A stretch of 64,000 nucleotides of DNA from Streptomyces aidingensis (GCF_900112355.1 NZ_FOLM01000011.1:62001-126000); one strand, 5' to 3'; numbered from the stretch's first letter, positions 40,482 through 50,575 are shown. Notes: generated from the letters alone by a model not told the origin. Numbers and translations are program-made.

Positions 40482-41779
40482 CTCTCCTCACCCCCTTCCG
40501 CGTCCAGGCAGAGGAAGGGCAGCCAGGGCTTGCGGGAGGCGTAGCGCAGGGAGGCTTCCTTGGCTTCGGCCGGGGTGGTCGGATACGAGCGCGCCCGCAC
40601 CCAGCCGGCCCCGTCCGCGGTGGTGACCGCGACGCCCTGTTCCCGAAGGTGGATCGCCTGAGCCACGGCCACCGCATCCTTGTTCAAGTCCCCCAAGGCC
40701 ATCTCGGCCGTCGCGGGATCGTTGACCCGGTGGCAGATCCGGCCGCCGAGCTGAGCGCGCAGCGCGGTCACCCCGGGGCCGAGATCGGAGCCGACCCGCT
40801 GCCCGGCCACCACCAGATGGATACCGAGGGCCGCACCGAGCTGGGCCAGGCGCAGCAGGTAGGTGGAGCACTGTTCGGCTTCCGCCCGCTCCTCCCGGCT
40901 TCCGCCGGTCAGATACAGCTCCGCCAGTTCGTCCACCAGGACCACGACCGGCACCGGCCGCAGCTTGTCCGGCAGTTCCCAGATGGAGCGGGCACCGGCC
41001 GCGCGGCAGACCTCCATCCGGTCCCGCAGTTCCGTCACCAGCGCGCCGAAGAGTCTTACCGCTTCGGTCCGGGAGGTGGCCAGGGCCGAGAGCCGTTCGG
41101 TGAACAGGCCCAGCTCCATGCCGCCCTTGCAGTCCACCGCCACCAGGGCGAGCGGCTGGGGAGCCAGCCGCGCCACCAGACGGGCCAGCAGAGTGGACTT
41201 GCCCGACCGGGTGGCACCGACGATCAGCCAGTGCGGCACGGCCCGGAAATCGATCACCCACGCCCGGCCGGTCTCCAGCGCACCGACCTCCGCCCGCAGC
41301 AGCTCCTCTTCCACACCACCGGACGGACGCAGCTCCCCCAGCGGGTCACGTGCCGTCGCAGTGATCACCACTGATCCGCGCTCGGGGGAGACGATGCGCA
41401 CCGCGTGCGCCCGCCAGGCATGGGCCAGCGCATCGGCCGCCGTGAGGAACGGCGCCGGAGTCTGCCCCGGATGCAGCCGCACCCGCAGCTCAAGCCCGTC
41501 CCGGCGCGGTGCGGGGAAGCCAATGCGCGGCGCGGTGGCGCGCAGCGGCTCGCCCTTGACCGCCACATCACCCAACACCCGCCGCGAGGGCCGGTAGGAC
41601 ACCGACAGGTCGTTGAGCTGCGCGACCTTGCGCCAGGTGAACACCGCCCGCGCGGCCATCAGCGGGTAGCCGGTCAGGTACCAGTGCCAGTCAGGGCGCC
41701 GCTGCCGCAGTTCCCGGCCGACCACCAGCAGCCAGGCCAACGCCCCTAACGCGAAGGCGAACAGCACGGCTTCCATCAC
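40478..41779 (-). CDS. traB: TraB/TraSA-like FtsK/SpoIIIE-family conjugative DNA translocase
   Basis: A 433-residue ATPase that moves double-stranded DNA between mycelia, the single protein needed for AICE conjugation. An N-terminal membrane helix (residues 4-20) is followed by the FtsK motor domain: Walker A GATRSGKS (residues 188-195) and Walker B VVVLVDELAEL (about 270-280). Arg-rich loops and HLREQGVAVTT near the end are typical. GTG 41779 or ATG 41776 overlaps the preceding stop. The DNA target site (clt) of this TraB is not identified. Confidence 0.93.
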   Translation of the reverse strand: MMEAVLFAFALGALAWLLVVGRELRQRRPDWHWYLTGYPLMAARAVFTWRKVAQLNDLSVSYRPSRRVLGDVAVKGEPLRATAPRIGFPAPRRDGLELRVRLHPGQTPAPFLTAADALAHAWRAHAVRIVSPERGSVVITATARDPLGELRPSGGVEEELLRAEVGALETGRAWVIDFRAVPHWLIVGATRSGKSTLLARLVARLAPQPLALVAVDCKGGMELGLFTERLSALATSRTEAVRLFGALVTELRDRMEVCRAAGARSIWELPDKLRPVPVVVLVDELAELYLTGGSREERAEAEQCSTYLLRLAQLGAALGIHLVVAGQRVGSDLGPGVTALRAQLGGRICHRVNDPATAEMALGDLNKDAVAVAQAIHLREQGVAVTTADGAGWVRARSYPTTPAEAKEASLRYASRKPWLPFLCLDAEGGEER

Positions 41780-42120
41780 CGCTCACCGCCCTTGGTGCCC
41801 CCGGTCACAGGGAGCGGGGTGATCGCGGCGGCCCGGAAGCTGACCCCGTGCCGCTCACCCATGGACCAGGCGAACGCCTCCAGCCCGGTGATCGCCAGCG
41901 CCGTGCCTTCCTCGATGCCCTTGGGCTCACCGGTGACGGCCACCTCGATGACCGAGGCCCGCCGGCCGTCCTGCCGTACCAGCACGCCCACGGTCCACAC
42001 CGGGTTGCCCTCCCGGTCCTTCTTCACCTCCCCCGTCTCGTAATTGCTGATCTTGACTTCCGGCGCCACGGCGCACCGCAGTACGCCCAGACGCGAGGTG
42101 TCCACAGGGATGGACTGCAT
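41776..42120 (-). CDS. SCO3933-family regulatory protein
   Basis: A 114-residue protein found in many AICEs just before traB. It has SIPVDTSRLGVLRCAV, PVWTVGVLVRQDG and SVIEVAVTGEP. Family members are annotated as regulatory, but the mechanism is unclear. GGAGGA at 42129-42134 precedes ATG 42120. It is the first gene of the leftward operon driven from the KorSA-like operator region. Confidence 0.85.
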   Translation of the reverse strand: MQSIPVDTSRLGVLRCAVAPEVKISNYETGEVKKDREGNPVWTVGVLVRQDGRRASVIEVAVTGEPKGIEEGTALAITGLEAFAWSMGERHGVSFRAAAITPLPVTGGTKGGER

Positions 42121-42164
42121 GTCGGTGGTCCTCCAACCACTCACGGACGCCCTGCCCATCAGGA

Positions 42165-42242
42165 CGTCACTCGTCATGACGAGTGACGAGTATGCACCCC
42201 TTGGAACCGAAGACGCAACAACTTATGCTGACGAGTGACAAC
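42165..42242. promoter_or_regulatory. Divergent promoters with repeated TGACGAGTGAC operator
   Basis: A perfect 24-bp palindrome at 42165-42188 has the half-site TGACGAGTGACG. A further half-site, TGACGAGTGACA, is at 42229-42240. Rightward promoter: TTGGAA (42201-42206), 17 bases, TATGCT (42224-42229). Leftward promoter (minus strand): TTGCGT (42213-42218), 18 bases, CATACT (42189-42194). In each direction a TGACGAGTGAC copy directly follows the -10, so one repressor could shut both the GntR gene and the transfer operon. Confidence 0.8.
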
Positions 42243-42281
42243 AGCCGTGCCTACGGCCCACACCACCCCGGGAGCCCGCCC

Positions 42282-43037
42282 ATGGCAGAGATCCAGCGCC
42301 CCTCAGCGCTCTACAAGCAGGTCGCCGCCGCCCTGCGCGACGCCATCACCAGCGGCGAGTTCCCCCCGGGTACCCCCCTGCCCTCCGAGACCCAGCTCAT
42401 CGAGCGCTACCAGGTCTCCCGCCCCACCGTCCGCAACGCCATCGCCGCCCTCCGCGCCGAAGGACTCATCGAAGTCATCCACGGCAAAGGCAGCTACGTC
42501 CGCTCCACCCCCACCACCACAGCCACCCTCACCCGCACCATCACCCACAACACGGACGGCACCTACACCACCGAGCTGAGCACCTGGACTCTCGCCGAGA
42601 CCCCGCACATCCACCGCACCCACACCGACACCCACACCGCCCCGTTCCTCGAACTCGACGAAGGGGAAGCCCTCTTCGGCGTGGACCGCCTCTACACCAC
42701 CCCGGCAGGCGCCCGCATCGCCCACCGCACCCTGATCCCGTTCGCCACCGCCGAAGGCACCGAACTGGCCGACCACCCCGACACCGACCCCGACCGCATC
42801 TACACCCTGCTCGCCCAGGCCGGACACACCCTCGCCTGGACCGAAACCACCAGCGCCCGCATGCCCCGCCCCGACGAACGCACCACCCTGCACCTCCCCG
42901 ACGCCACCCCGCTGCTCCACACCACCCGCGTCACCCACGGCAACACCGGCCCGCTGATCCTCGAAGACCTCCACACCAGCGGCGAGACCACCCGCGCCAC
43001 CTACCGCATCACCGCCGACACCGCCGCTCACGACTGA
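42282..43037 (+). CDS. GntR/HutC-family repressor (KorSA-like)
   Basis: A 251-residue regulator. The winged HTH (residues about 8-75) includes LIERYQVSRPTVRNAIAALRAEGLI, and a UTRA ligand domain follows (about 90-245). GGGAG at 42270-42274 sets ATG 42282. In pSAM2 the GntR protein KorSA represses transfer genes; here it is divergent from the transfer/replication operon with palindromic sites between. It probably autoregulates and keeps the element silent. Confidence 0.92.
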   Translation: MAEIQRPSALYKQVAAALRDAITSGEFPPGTPLPSETQLIERYQVSRPTVRNAIAALRAEGLIEVIHGKGSYVRSTPTTTATLTRTITHNTDGTYTTELSTWTLAETPHIHRTHTDTHTAPFLELDEGEALFGVDRLYTTPAGARIAHRTLIPFATAEGTELADHPDTDPDRIYTLLAQAGHTLAWTETTSARMPRPDERTTLHLPDATPLLHTTRVTHGNTGPLILEDLHTSGETTRATYRITADTAAHD

Positions 43038-43432
43038 CCGGCCGAGCTGTCGAAACTCTTCTTCACTTCCTCAAGGGCGCGCCTGGCGGCGCGCCGCCGG
43101 CCCGGCGCCCGGGCCGGGCATGCGGCCTGACGGCCGGTCCCGCCCCGGCGCCGCCGGCCACACCGGACCAGCCCGCCCCCGGGTCAAAGACATCGGTGGT
43201 CACTGCCGCTCGGCTCCACGGCTTTACGCACCTGCCCGGACCGGGACCCGCGTCGGGCAAGCCCAGGGGGCCAATCGGCCGGATACACCGGGCAGGGCTC
43301 CGCCCCGCCCGATCTCGCGGAAGCAGCGTACGGCCCCCTGGACATGCCCGACCCCACCCCGGGCAGGACACCGCCCAAACCCGCTCCACCGACCTCCCGC
43401 CGATACGCAGCGGCCCACAACGGCACGACGCG
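43038..43432. other. Gene-free GC-rich stretch within the element
   Basis: No ORF here has convincing Streptomyces codon bias. Just after the GntR stop are two copies of GGCGCGCC (about 43076-43094) and then GC-rich palindromic DNA up to about 43120, which may terminate gntR. The rest could contain the TraB-binding clt locus or an origin. I could not find clear octamer repeats by eye. Confidence 0.4.
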
Positions 43433-43726
43433 TCAGACGCCCTGACCTGCCCCGTGCTCCCGGCCGGAGGAGACCAGCAGGGCGATACGACGGGCGGCAG
43501 CCGACGAGCACACCAGCCGGACCCGCCCCGAGCCGTCGGCCGCGGTGTCCGCCTGGACGCGCCAGGCGTCGGCATCGACACCCGCAGCCCTGAGCGCGTC
43601 GGCCAAGGCCACCACGGCGGCCCTGGCATCACGCCAGCCGGCCACGTAGTCAACCCCGGGCGTCCACAGCGCGGCATCAGGGTCGAACTGCTCCTGAGCC
43701 GGTCCGTCCGCGTTCGGGTCCTGCAT
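43433..43726 (-). CDS. Hypothetical element protein
   Basis: A 97-residue protein. GGGGAGTC lies just upstream of ATG 43726. It has an acidic N-terminus, then a helical segment (WRDARAAVVALADALRAAGV) and RVRLVCSSAAARRIALLV. I do not recognise a family, but small proteins with ALADALRAAG-type helices recur in AICEs. The 93-residue protein at 44888 shows a similar arrangement. Confidence 0.65.
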   Translation of the reverse strand: MQDPNADGPAQEQFDPDAALWTPGVDYVAGWRDARAAVVALADALRAAGVDADAWRVQADTAADGSGRVRLVCSSAAARRIALLVSSGREHGAGQGV

Positions 43727-43838
43727 CGCCTGACTCCCCTTACTCCCAAGTGACTTGAAGTCGATCCGGGGAGATGCGGTCTTGATCACCACGACCGCGA
43801 CCCCGATACCATCGGCACCGGGGTCCTGAGCGATCCCT

Positions 43839-43945
43839 CCGGACCACCCCGGTTGCTGGCAGGCGCGGGGGTGGTCCGGTCTTGCGTATGCGGTTGTTGC
43901 GCGGGCCGGCTCCCGGGAGGAGCCACCTTGCGGGAGCCGGCCCGC
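43839..43945. terminator. Two strong hairpins in tandem
   Basis: CCGGACCACCCC (43839-43850) pairs with GGGGTGGTCCGG (43868-43879), 12 bp. GCGGGCCGGCTCCC (43901-43914) pairs with GGGAGCCGGCCCGC (43932-43945), 14 bp. They follow the end of the leftward gene at 44010, so the second probably terminates that operon. Confidence 0.6.
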
Positions 43946-44009
43946 TGTTACGGCGGAGGGCCGTCCGCCGTCCCCCGGTGCGGATGGACCGGGGGAGTCA
44001 TCGAGACGG

Positions 44010-44285
44010 CTACGTCTCCGGCTGGTTCAGCTCCCGGTACGGGTTGCCCGGGGCCGGATCGACGCGCCAGAACAGTTCGGTGGTGAGCTTGAACTCCCGG
44101 TGCTGCGGGTTGAGACCGGTGTGCTTGAGTGCCCAGACCTCAACGGGCAGGCTCTCGTTGTCGACAGCCGCGGACTGCCGCCCGCAGTTCAGGCACTCGG
44201 CGCTGTAGATCGCGCGGGGAACGCCCTCGCCGGTGTCGTGGCTCAGAGTCCACTCAGCGGACTTGATCACCGTCCGGACGGTCAC
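44010..44285 (-). CDS. DUF7848-like small protein
   Basis: A 91-residue protein with a CxxC pair (AECLNCGRQS) and EVWALKHTGLNPQHREF, the pattern of a small Streptomyces family (DUF7848, from memory) common in plasmids and AICEs. GTG 44285 overlaps the previous stop (GTGA), with GGGAGG upstream. Function unknown. Confidence 0.75.
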   Translation of the reverse strand: MTVRTVIKSAEWTLSHDTGEGVPRAIYSAECLNCGRQSAAVDNESLPVEVWALKHTGLNPQHREFKLTTELFWRVDPAPGNPYRELNQPET

Positions 44286-44506
44286 AGCGCCTCCCGGGAG
44301 CGCCGGTTGGCCTCTGCCACGCGAGGGCGCAGGGACTCGCTGGCGCTGATCGGTTCGACCTCTTCCGGCCGCGCCTCCCACTCCCGGCCGCCCTCCGGCC
44401 GCCGGAGCCACAGCAGGTTGCCCCGGGACTCCATGACACAGGCGATCCTGTCCCGGGTCATGTCACGGACCATGGTTCCGGGCTTGTAGGTGATGCCGCT
44501 GCTCAC
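44282..44506 (-). CDS. Small hypothetical element protein
   Basis: A 74-residue protein (start SSGITYKPGTMVRDMTRD). GTG 44506 has GGAGGTG upstream and overlaps the previous stop (GTGA). The sequence WLRRPEGGREWEARPEEVEP suggests a small beta-barrel. No known function. Confidence 0.7.
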   Translation of the reverse strand: MSSGITYKPGTMVRDMTRDRIACVMESRGNLLWLRRPEGGREWEARPEEVEPISASESLRPRVAEANRRSREAL

Positions 44507-44823
44507 CGGGCCACCTCCACACCGTGAATCAAGCGAGGTCCGGAGTCGATGCCATGAGCAGCCAGCCACAGTGAACGGCGACGTTCGCGCTGGAGGCGAC
44601 GTTCCCGCCGCTCCTCCGCACTGAGCACATAGGGGCGGACGAGGGGCATCTCGTCGGCGAGTGTCGCCAGCAGGCGGGGCGCGGGCCGGACGGCGCGCGG
44701 AAGCGGCATGGTCGGTGCGTCCTCACCCGTGGGTGAGGGGCAGGCGCGCGCCCGGCGGCGGCCGGTCGGAGGGAACAGCAGATGCAGCAGCGGTGTGATG
44801 AGCCGGCCGATAGACTTCGGCAT
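44503..44823 (-). CDS. Small basic hypothetical element protein
   Basis: A 106-residue protein. The N-terminus PKSIGRLITPLLHLLFPPTG is amphipathic and followed by a basic patch. The C-terminal half is Arg-rich and helical (SAEERRERRLQRERRRS). AGGAGC precedes ATG 44823. It leads a run of three genes coupled by GTGA overlaps. Confidence 0.7.
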   Translation of the reverse strand: MPKSIGRLITPLLHLLFPPTGRRRARACPSPTGEDAPTMPLPRAVRPAPRLLATLADEMPLVRPYVLSAEERRERRLQRERRRSLWLAAHGIDSGPRLIHGVEVAR

Positions 44824-44887
44824 GTTGACGCTCCTGTTCAGCGTTGGCCGTGCCCCGAACCGTTCGCCCGGTTGCGGGGTTTTTCTT

Positions 44888-45169
44888 TCACTGCGAACTT
44901 TCGTGACGGAAGTCCGCGAAGGCGGTTTCCCCCATCGCGTCGCGAGCGGCTTTGAGCAGGTCGGCGAGCCGCTGAGCGGCAGCCGGGTTGGTGCGGCCCA
45001 CGTTCACGAAGCCGTGGCCGAAGACGTTCACGTCGGCTTGGAGGAACGGGAAACTCCGGTGGAGCCCTGCCGCGGTGAGCTGGTCGCGCAGCGCGAAGGC
45101 CGCCGCGCGGGCTTCGTACCAGGCATCGCCGGAGGGGCCGGACGTGTGCGCTCCCGCGTCACCGGGCAT
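44888..45169 (-). CDS. Hypothetical element protein
   Basis: A 93-residue protein, first of the leftward accessory operon, with GGGAGG upstream. It has WYEARAAAFALRDQLTAAGL and AAQRLADLLKAARDA. It resembles the 97-residue protein at 43433 in layout. Function unknown. Confidence 0.68.
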   Translation of the reverse strand: MPGDAGAHTSGPSGDAWYEARAAAFALRDQLTAAGLHRSFPFLQADVNVFGHGFVNVGRTNPAAAQRLADLLKAARDAMGETAFADFRHESSQ

Positions 45170-45342
45170 TGCCGCACGCCTCCCTTCCAGCCCTGTACGG
45201 GCTGGGCATGGCGCACCGGTCGTTCACTCCTGCCACATGCATCACGCACCTTGGTTGCTGTTCGGCAGCCGCCGTGACTGCGTTCTGTTGAACAGCGTTG
45301 ACCCAGGCACACCAGTGGCGGAAGATGACACAACGCGACGAG

Positions 45343-45368
45343 GGGGTGACGCGTCACCCCGTCACCCC
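45343..45368. promoter_or_regulatory. Palindromic operator before the XRE gene
   Basis: GGGGTGACGCGTCACCCC at 45343-45360 is a perfect 18-bp palindrome, followed at once by a third half-site GTCACCCC at 45361-45368. It ends 14 bases before the XRE start codon. It is likely an autoregulatory site covering the ribosome-binding region; the divergent accessory operon may share it. Confidence 0.65.
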
Positions 45369-45382
45369 GTGGGGGAGATGCG

Positions 45383-46522
45383 ATGAGCACGACGCGTGGC
45401 CGGGTGTTGCGGCAGGCGCGTACCGAGCGGCAATGGACCAAGTCGCAGCTTGTTGCGCGCATCCGGGCCGCCGCCCAGCGGCACGGCTACGCCCTGCCCA
45501 AGGACGAGAGCATCAGCCGGCGAATCGCCAGTTGGGAGAACGGCCATGCCGTCCCCGACGACTTCTATCTGCCGCTGCTGTGCGAGGTGTACGGCCGCAC
45601 GGCCGAGGATCTCGGCTACGGCGCCGCCGAGCCCGAGCCCGAGGCCGACGAGGAGGCGGCCGAACTGCTGTTGCGGCTGGAGACCGCGCGCAGCGTGGAC
45701 GCCGAGCTGATCCGCGGCATGAGGACACAGACGGATCTCATCCGCCTGAAGGACCGGAAGCTGGGCGCGGCTGTCCTGGCCGAGGAGATGACGGCACATC
45801 TGCGCCAGACAGAGGAGCTGTTGCGCTTCGGCATCTTCCACGCCGAACGGGCCGGACTCGCTCACGTCCTCGCGGATGCGTCGGCCCTGGCCGGTTGGCA
45901 GGCCATCGACACCGGGTCGCTGCGCGACGCGTGGGAGCACTTCGAGCGAGCGAAGGCCGCCGCCCGCGAAGCAGACGACCCCATGCTGCTCGCGTTCGCC
46001 ACGGCCGAGCAGGCGTACGTCTTGCTGGACCTTCAGCGTGCCGGGCAGGCCCTTGACCTGATCCAACACGCCCACCACTCCCAGCGGCAGCGGCTACCGG
46101 CCCTGCTCCGGGCATGGCTGTACGCCGCCGAGGCCGAGGCACACGCCGGACTGGGCAATCAGTCCACGGCACTGCGCACGATGGATGCCGCAGCCGGCAC
46201 CCTCCCGACCGACAGCAGCAACCCCGACTTGCCTTACCTCGCCCTCAACCTGGTCCATCTGGCCCGGTGGCGCGGCAGCGTGCTCGCGGCCCTGGGCGAC
46301 ACGCAGGCGATCGAGGACCTGACGCAGGCCCTCGCGGGCATGGGCAACGGCACGTTCACGCGTGCCGAGGCCGGGTTGCGCGTCGATCTGGCCGGAGCAC
46401 TCATCGCACGCGGCGACGCCGCCGAGGCACGCACGCACATCGAGCAGGCCCGCAGGCTGGTCGACATCGCGGGTTCGGCCCGGCAGCGCCGCCGCGTGGA
46501 GAACCTGACTCAGCGGCTATGA
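45383..46522 (+). CDS. XRE-family regulator with TPR-like sensor domain
   Basis: A 379-residue regulator. The HTH lies at about residues 5-70 (LRQARTERQWTKSQLV, then ISRRIASWENG). An alpha-helical TPR-like region (about 130-375) follows, the layout of peptide- or signal-sensing actinobacterial regulators. GGGGGAG sits just before ATG 45383. It ends tail to tail with the Nudix gene, with a six-base overlap. The XRE-Nudix pair recurs at the ends of many AICEs. Confidence 0.9.
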   Translation: MSTTRGRVLRQARTERQWTKSQLVARIRAAAQRHGYALPKDESISRRIASWENGHAVPDDFYLPLLCEVYGRTAEDLGYGAAEPEPEADEEAAELLLRLETARSVDAELIRGMRTQTDLIRLKDRKLGAAVLAEEMTAHLRQTEELLRFGIFHAERAGLAHVLADASALAGWQAIDTGSLRDAWEHFERAKAAAREADDPMLLAFATAEQAYVLLDLQRAGQALDLIQHAHHSQRQRLPALLRAWLYAAEAEAHAGLGNQSTALRTMDAAAGTLPTDSSNPDLPYLALNLVHLARWRGSVLAALGDTQAIEDLTQALAGMGNGTFTRAEAGLRVDLAGALIARGDAAEARTHIEQARRLVDIAGSARQRRRVENLTQRL

Positions 46523-47083
46523 CCCGGCGCCCCGCTGCCCGCGCTCGGCCAGGACGTAGAGGAGCGCCACCAGCGTGCCGGAGTTCCAGATCTCCCCATC
46601 CGCGATCTTCTGCATGATCGTGGACAGCGGCACCCACTCCATGCGCTGCATCTCGGTCTTCTCGGTAGGCTCGGCGATCTTTACCGCGCCCTCCCCGACG
46701 AAGACGTCATGCCAGGAATCGACCATGCCGACCATGGGCTGAAAGCGCGCGACGTGCCGGAAGGTGGCGGGGCGGTAACCGACCTCTTCCAGCAGTTCCC
46801 GCAAGGCGGTGTCCTCCGGGTCCTCACCCTCGTCCACCAGGCCGCCGGGCAGCTCCCAGCCCCAGCGGTCCGACACGAACCGGTGCCGCCACATCAACAA
46901 CACCCGGTCCTGGGTGTCGATGAGGGCAGTCATGGCCGCCGCCTTGAGCTTGGCCACATGGTGTTCGAACCGGTCCCCGTCCGGCAGCTCCACATCGGTC
47001 AGGAAGACCTTGATCCACTCGTTGTCGTAGATGATCCGCTCACCGTGGACAAGCCACGCGGTCGATTCGTCGTCAGTAGCCAC
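46517..47083 (-). CDS. Nudix hydrolase, Pif-like
   Basis: A 188-residue Nudix protein. The Nudix box is GGLVDEGEDPEDTALRELLEE, starting near residue 92, with all catalytic Glu present. In pSAM2 the Nudix protein Pif blocks redundant transfer into cells that already carry the element. This is probably its counterpart. GTG 47083 is my choice; no strong Shine-Dalgarno sequence is seen. It lies downstream of the hybrid thiC, behind a hairpin. Confidence 0.87.
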   Translation of the reverse strand: MATDDESTAWLVHGERIIYDNEWIKVFLTDVELPDGDRFEHHVAKLKAAAMTALIDTQDRVLLMWRHRFVSDRWGWELPGGLVDEGEDPEDTALRELLEEVGYRPATFRHVARFQPMVGMVDSWHDVFVGEGAVKIAEPTEKTEMQRMEWVPLSTIMQKIADGEIWNSGTLVALLYVLAERGQRGAGS

Positions 47084-47151
47084 GCAGCAGAACGTACCCG
47101 CCGCGCAAGTCCGGCGGACAGCACTTCTCGTGAAAATGACGATAAAGCCAC

Positions 47152-47184
47152 GGCGGGCCGCCACCAGCTCGGTAGCGGCCCGCC
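47152..47184 (-). terminator. Element-borne terminator for hybrid thiC
   Basis: GGCGGGCCGC (47152-47161) and GCGGCCCGCC (47175-47184) form a perfect 10-bp stem with a 13-base loop, 32 bases after the thiC stop. It replaces the stranded native terminator at 36615-36658. Confidence 0.65.
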
Positions 47185-47215
47185 GACGAGCGACCATCCG
47201 GCGCTTCTGCGCGGG

Positions 47216-49009
<1,794 letters not shown>

Positions 49010-49018
49010 GAGACCCAC

Positions 49019-49110
49019 TCCCTACGCCGGCATTACCCGGTAACAGGTTCGGCGGTCGGCGCAGCCCAGCGCCCTCTCAGCCCCGTGCTCGGAGCTCCCG
49101 CGATCACATA
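49019..49110 (-). ncRNA. TPP riboswitch (thi box)
   Basis: Minus strand contains GGGGCTGAGAGGGCGC, then CCGCCGAACCTGTTACC and GGGTAATGCCGGCGTAGGGA, the conserved thi-box elements in the right order. The 3' end GGGAGTGG is the ribosome-binding site of thiC, so thiamine pyrophosphate should block translation. It lies directly upstream of thiC. Confidence 0.93.
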
Positions 49111-49121
49111 CGTGCAGTTTC

Positions 49122-49149
49122 ACGGTAACGGCACACCGCCTCCGGTCAA
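49122..49149 (-). promoter_or_regulatory. thiC promoter
   Basis: On the minus strand TTGACC (49144-49149) and TACCGT (49122-49127) are 16 bases apart. The predicted start near 49115 gives a leader of about 105 bases that holds the riboswitch. Confidence 0.65.
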
Positions 49150-49218
49150 CAGTGGGGCGGGGCGACTGTGGGGCCGGACCTCCCTTGAGAGAGGCGGGTC
49201 TCCTGGGATGATCGCACG

Positions 49219-50553
49219 GTGAGCTTTCCGGAGTCCCCCCGCAACCGGCCGCCGGACGACGCCTTCGATCCCCGGGCGCATCCGCACGGCCACACCCATC
49301 AGCACGGACCGCCCTCGCCCGTCTCGGGCCATCTGCGCCGCCTGATCACGCTGGCCCTGCTGCCGTTCGCGGTGCTGGTCGGCATCGGCCTGATCGTGCT
49401 CTGGCCGGCCGGCGGCGCCCCCGAGTCGGGCGAGGGGCAGCGCACCGGTGTCGGCTTCGACCGCCAGATCGAGGACGCCCGGGTGACGGCCGTCCGGGAG
49501 GAGCCGTGCGCGGACCTCGGGGTGGCCGTGCAGGAGGGGGTGACCGGGCCCTGCGAGCTGGCCACGGTGGAGGTCACCTCGGGCCCGCACGCCGGCCGCA
49601 CCTTCGACGAGGTGGTGCCGCCGGACGCCACCCAGCGGTTCTCCACCGGGCAGGAGGTGCTGGTGGCCTACGCCCCGGACGCCCCGGAGGAGTTGCAGTA
49701 CAGCATCATCGATGTGCAGCGCTCGGTGCCGGTGACGACGCTGGCCGCGCTGTTCGCGGTGGCGGTGGTGCTGGTGGGGCGGATGCGCGGGCTGATGGCG
49801 CTGGTCGGCCTGGCGATCAGCTTCGCCGTGCTGACGCTGTTCATCCTGCCCGCGATCCTGCACGGCTCCCATCCGCTGGCGGTGGCGGTGATCGGCGGCA
49901 GCGTCATCATGCTGGCCACGCTCTATCTGGTGCACGGCTTCAACGCGCGTACCTCGGTGGCGGTGATCGGCACCCTGCTGTCGCTGCTGCTGATCGGGGC
50001 CCTGGGCTGGCTGTTCATCGACTGGGCGCATCTGACCGGAAACACCAGCGACCAGACCGGCCTGGTGCACAGCCTCTACCCGGACATCGAGATCCGGGGC
50101 CTGCTGCTGGCCTCGGTGCTGATCGGTTCGCTGGGCGTGCTGGACGATGTGACGGTCACCCAGACCTCCGCCGTCTGGGAGCTGCGGCTGGCCGAGCCGG
50201 GCGCGAGCTGGGTCAAGCTGTACCGGGCCGGGATGCGGATCGGCCGGGACCACATCGCCTCGGTGGTCAACACCCTGGTGCTGGCCTACGCCGGGGCCGC
50301 GCTGCCGCTGCTGCTGCTGTTCACGATCGCGCAGCAGCAGGTGACCACGGTGGCGTTCAGCGAGCTGGTGGCCGAGGAGATCGTACGGACGCTGGTGGGG
50401 TCCATCGGGCTGGTGGCCTCGGTGCCGATGACCACCCTGCTTGCGGCGCTGGTGGTGAGCGCCGACCGGCCGCCGGGCACGGCCGGGGGCCGGGAGCCCG
50501 GGGGGCGGCCCGCTGCGCCGCGCCGCGGCCACCGCCGGCGCGCCGCCCGTTAG
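49219..50553 (+). CDS. YibE/F-family membrane protein
   Basis: A 444-residue protein with a His-rich N-terminus (HPHGHTHQHG) that could bind metal, one membrane helix, an extracytoplasmic region (about 70-165) and a block of about seven membrane segments. The region RIGRDHIASVVNTLVLAYAGA matches YibE/F. Function is unknown in the family; permease-like activity is proposed. GTG 49219 has no clear Shine-Dalgarno sequence. It is divergent from thiC. Confidence 0.87.
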   Translation: MSFPESPRNRPPDDAFDPRAHPHGHTHQHGPPSPVSGHLRRLITLALLPFAVLVGIGLIVLWPAGGAPESGEGQRTGVGFDRQIEDARVTAVREEPCADLGVAVQEGVTGPCELATVEVTSGPHAGRTFDEVVPPDATQRFSTGQEVLVAYAPDAPEELQYSIIDVQRSVPVTTLAALFAVAVVLVGRMRGLMALVGLAISFAVLTLFILPAILHGSHPLAVAVIGGSVIMLATLYLVHGFNARTSVAVIGTLLSLLLIGALGWLFIDWAHLTGNTSDQTGLVHSLYPDIEIRGLLLASVLIGSLGVLDDVTVTQTSAVWELRLAEPGASWVKLYRAGMRIGRDHIASVVNTLVLAYAGAALPLLLLFTIAQQQVTTVAFSELVAEEIVRTLVGSIGLVASVPMTTLLAALVVSADRPPGTAGGREPGGRPAAPRRGHRRRAAR

Positions 50554-50575
50554 CCGGGCGACGCGGCCGGGGTGG

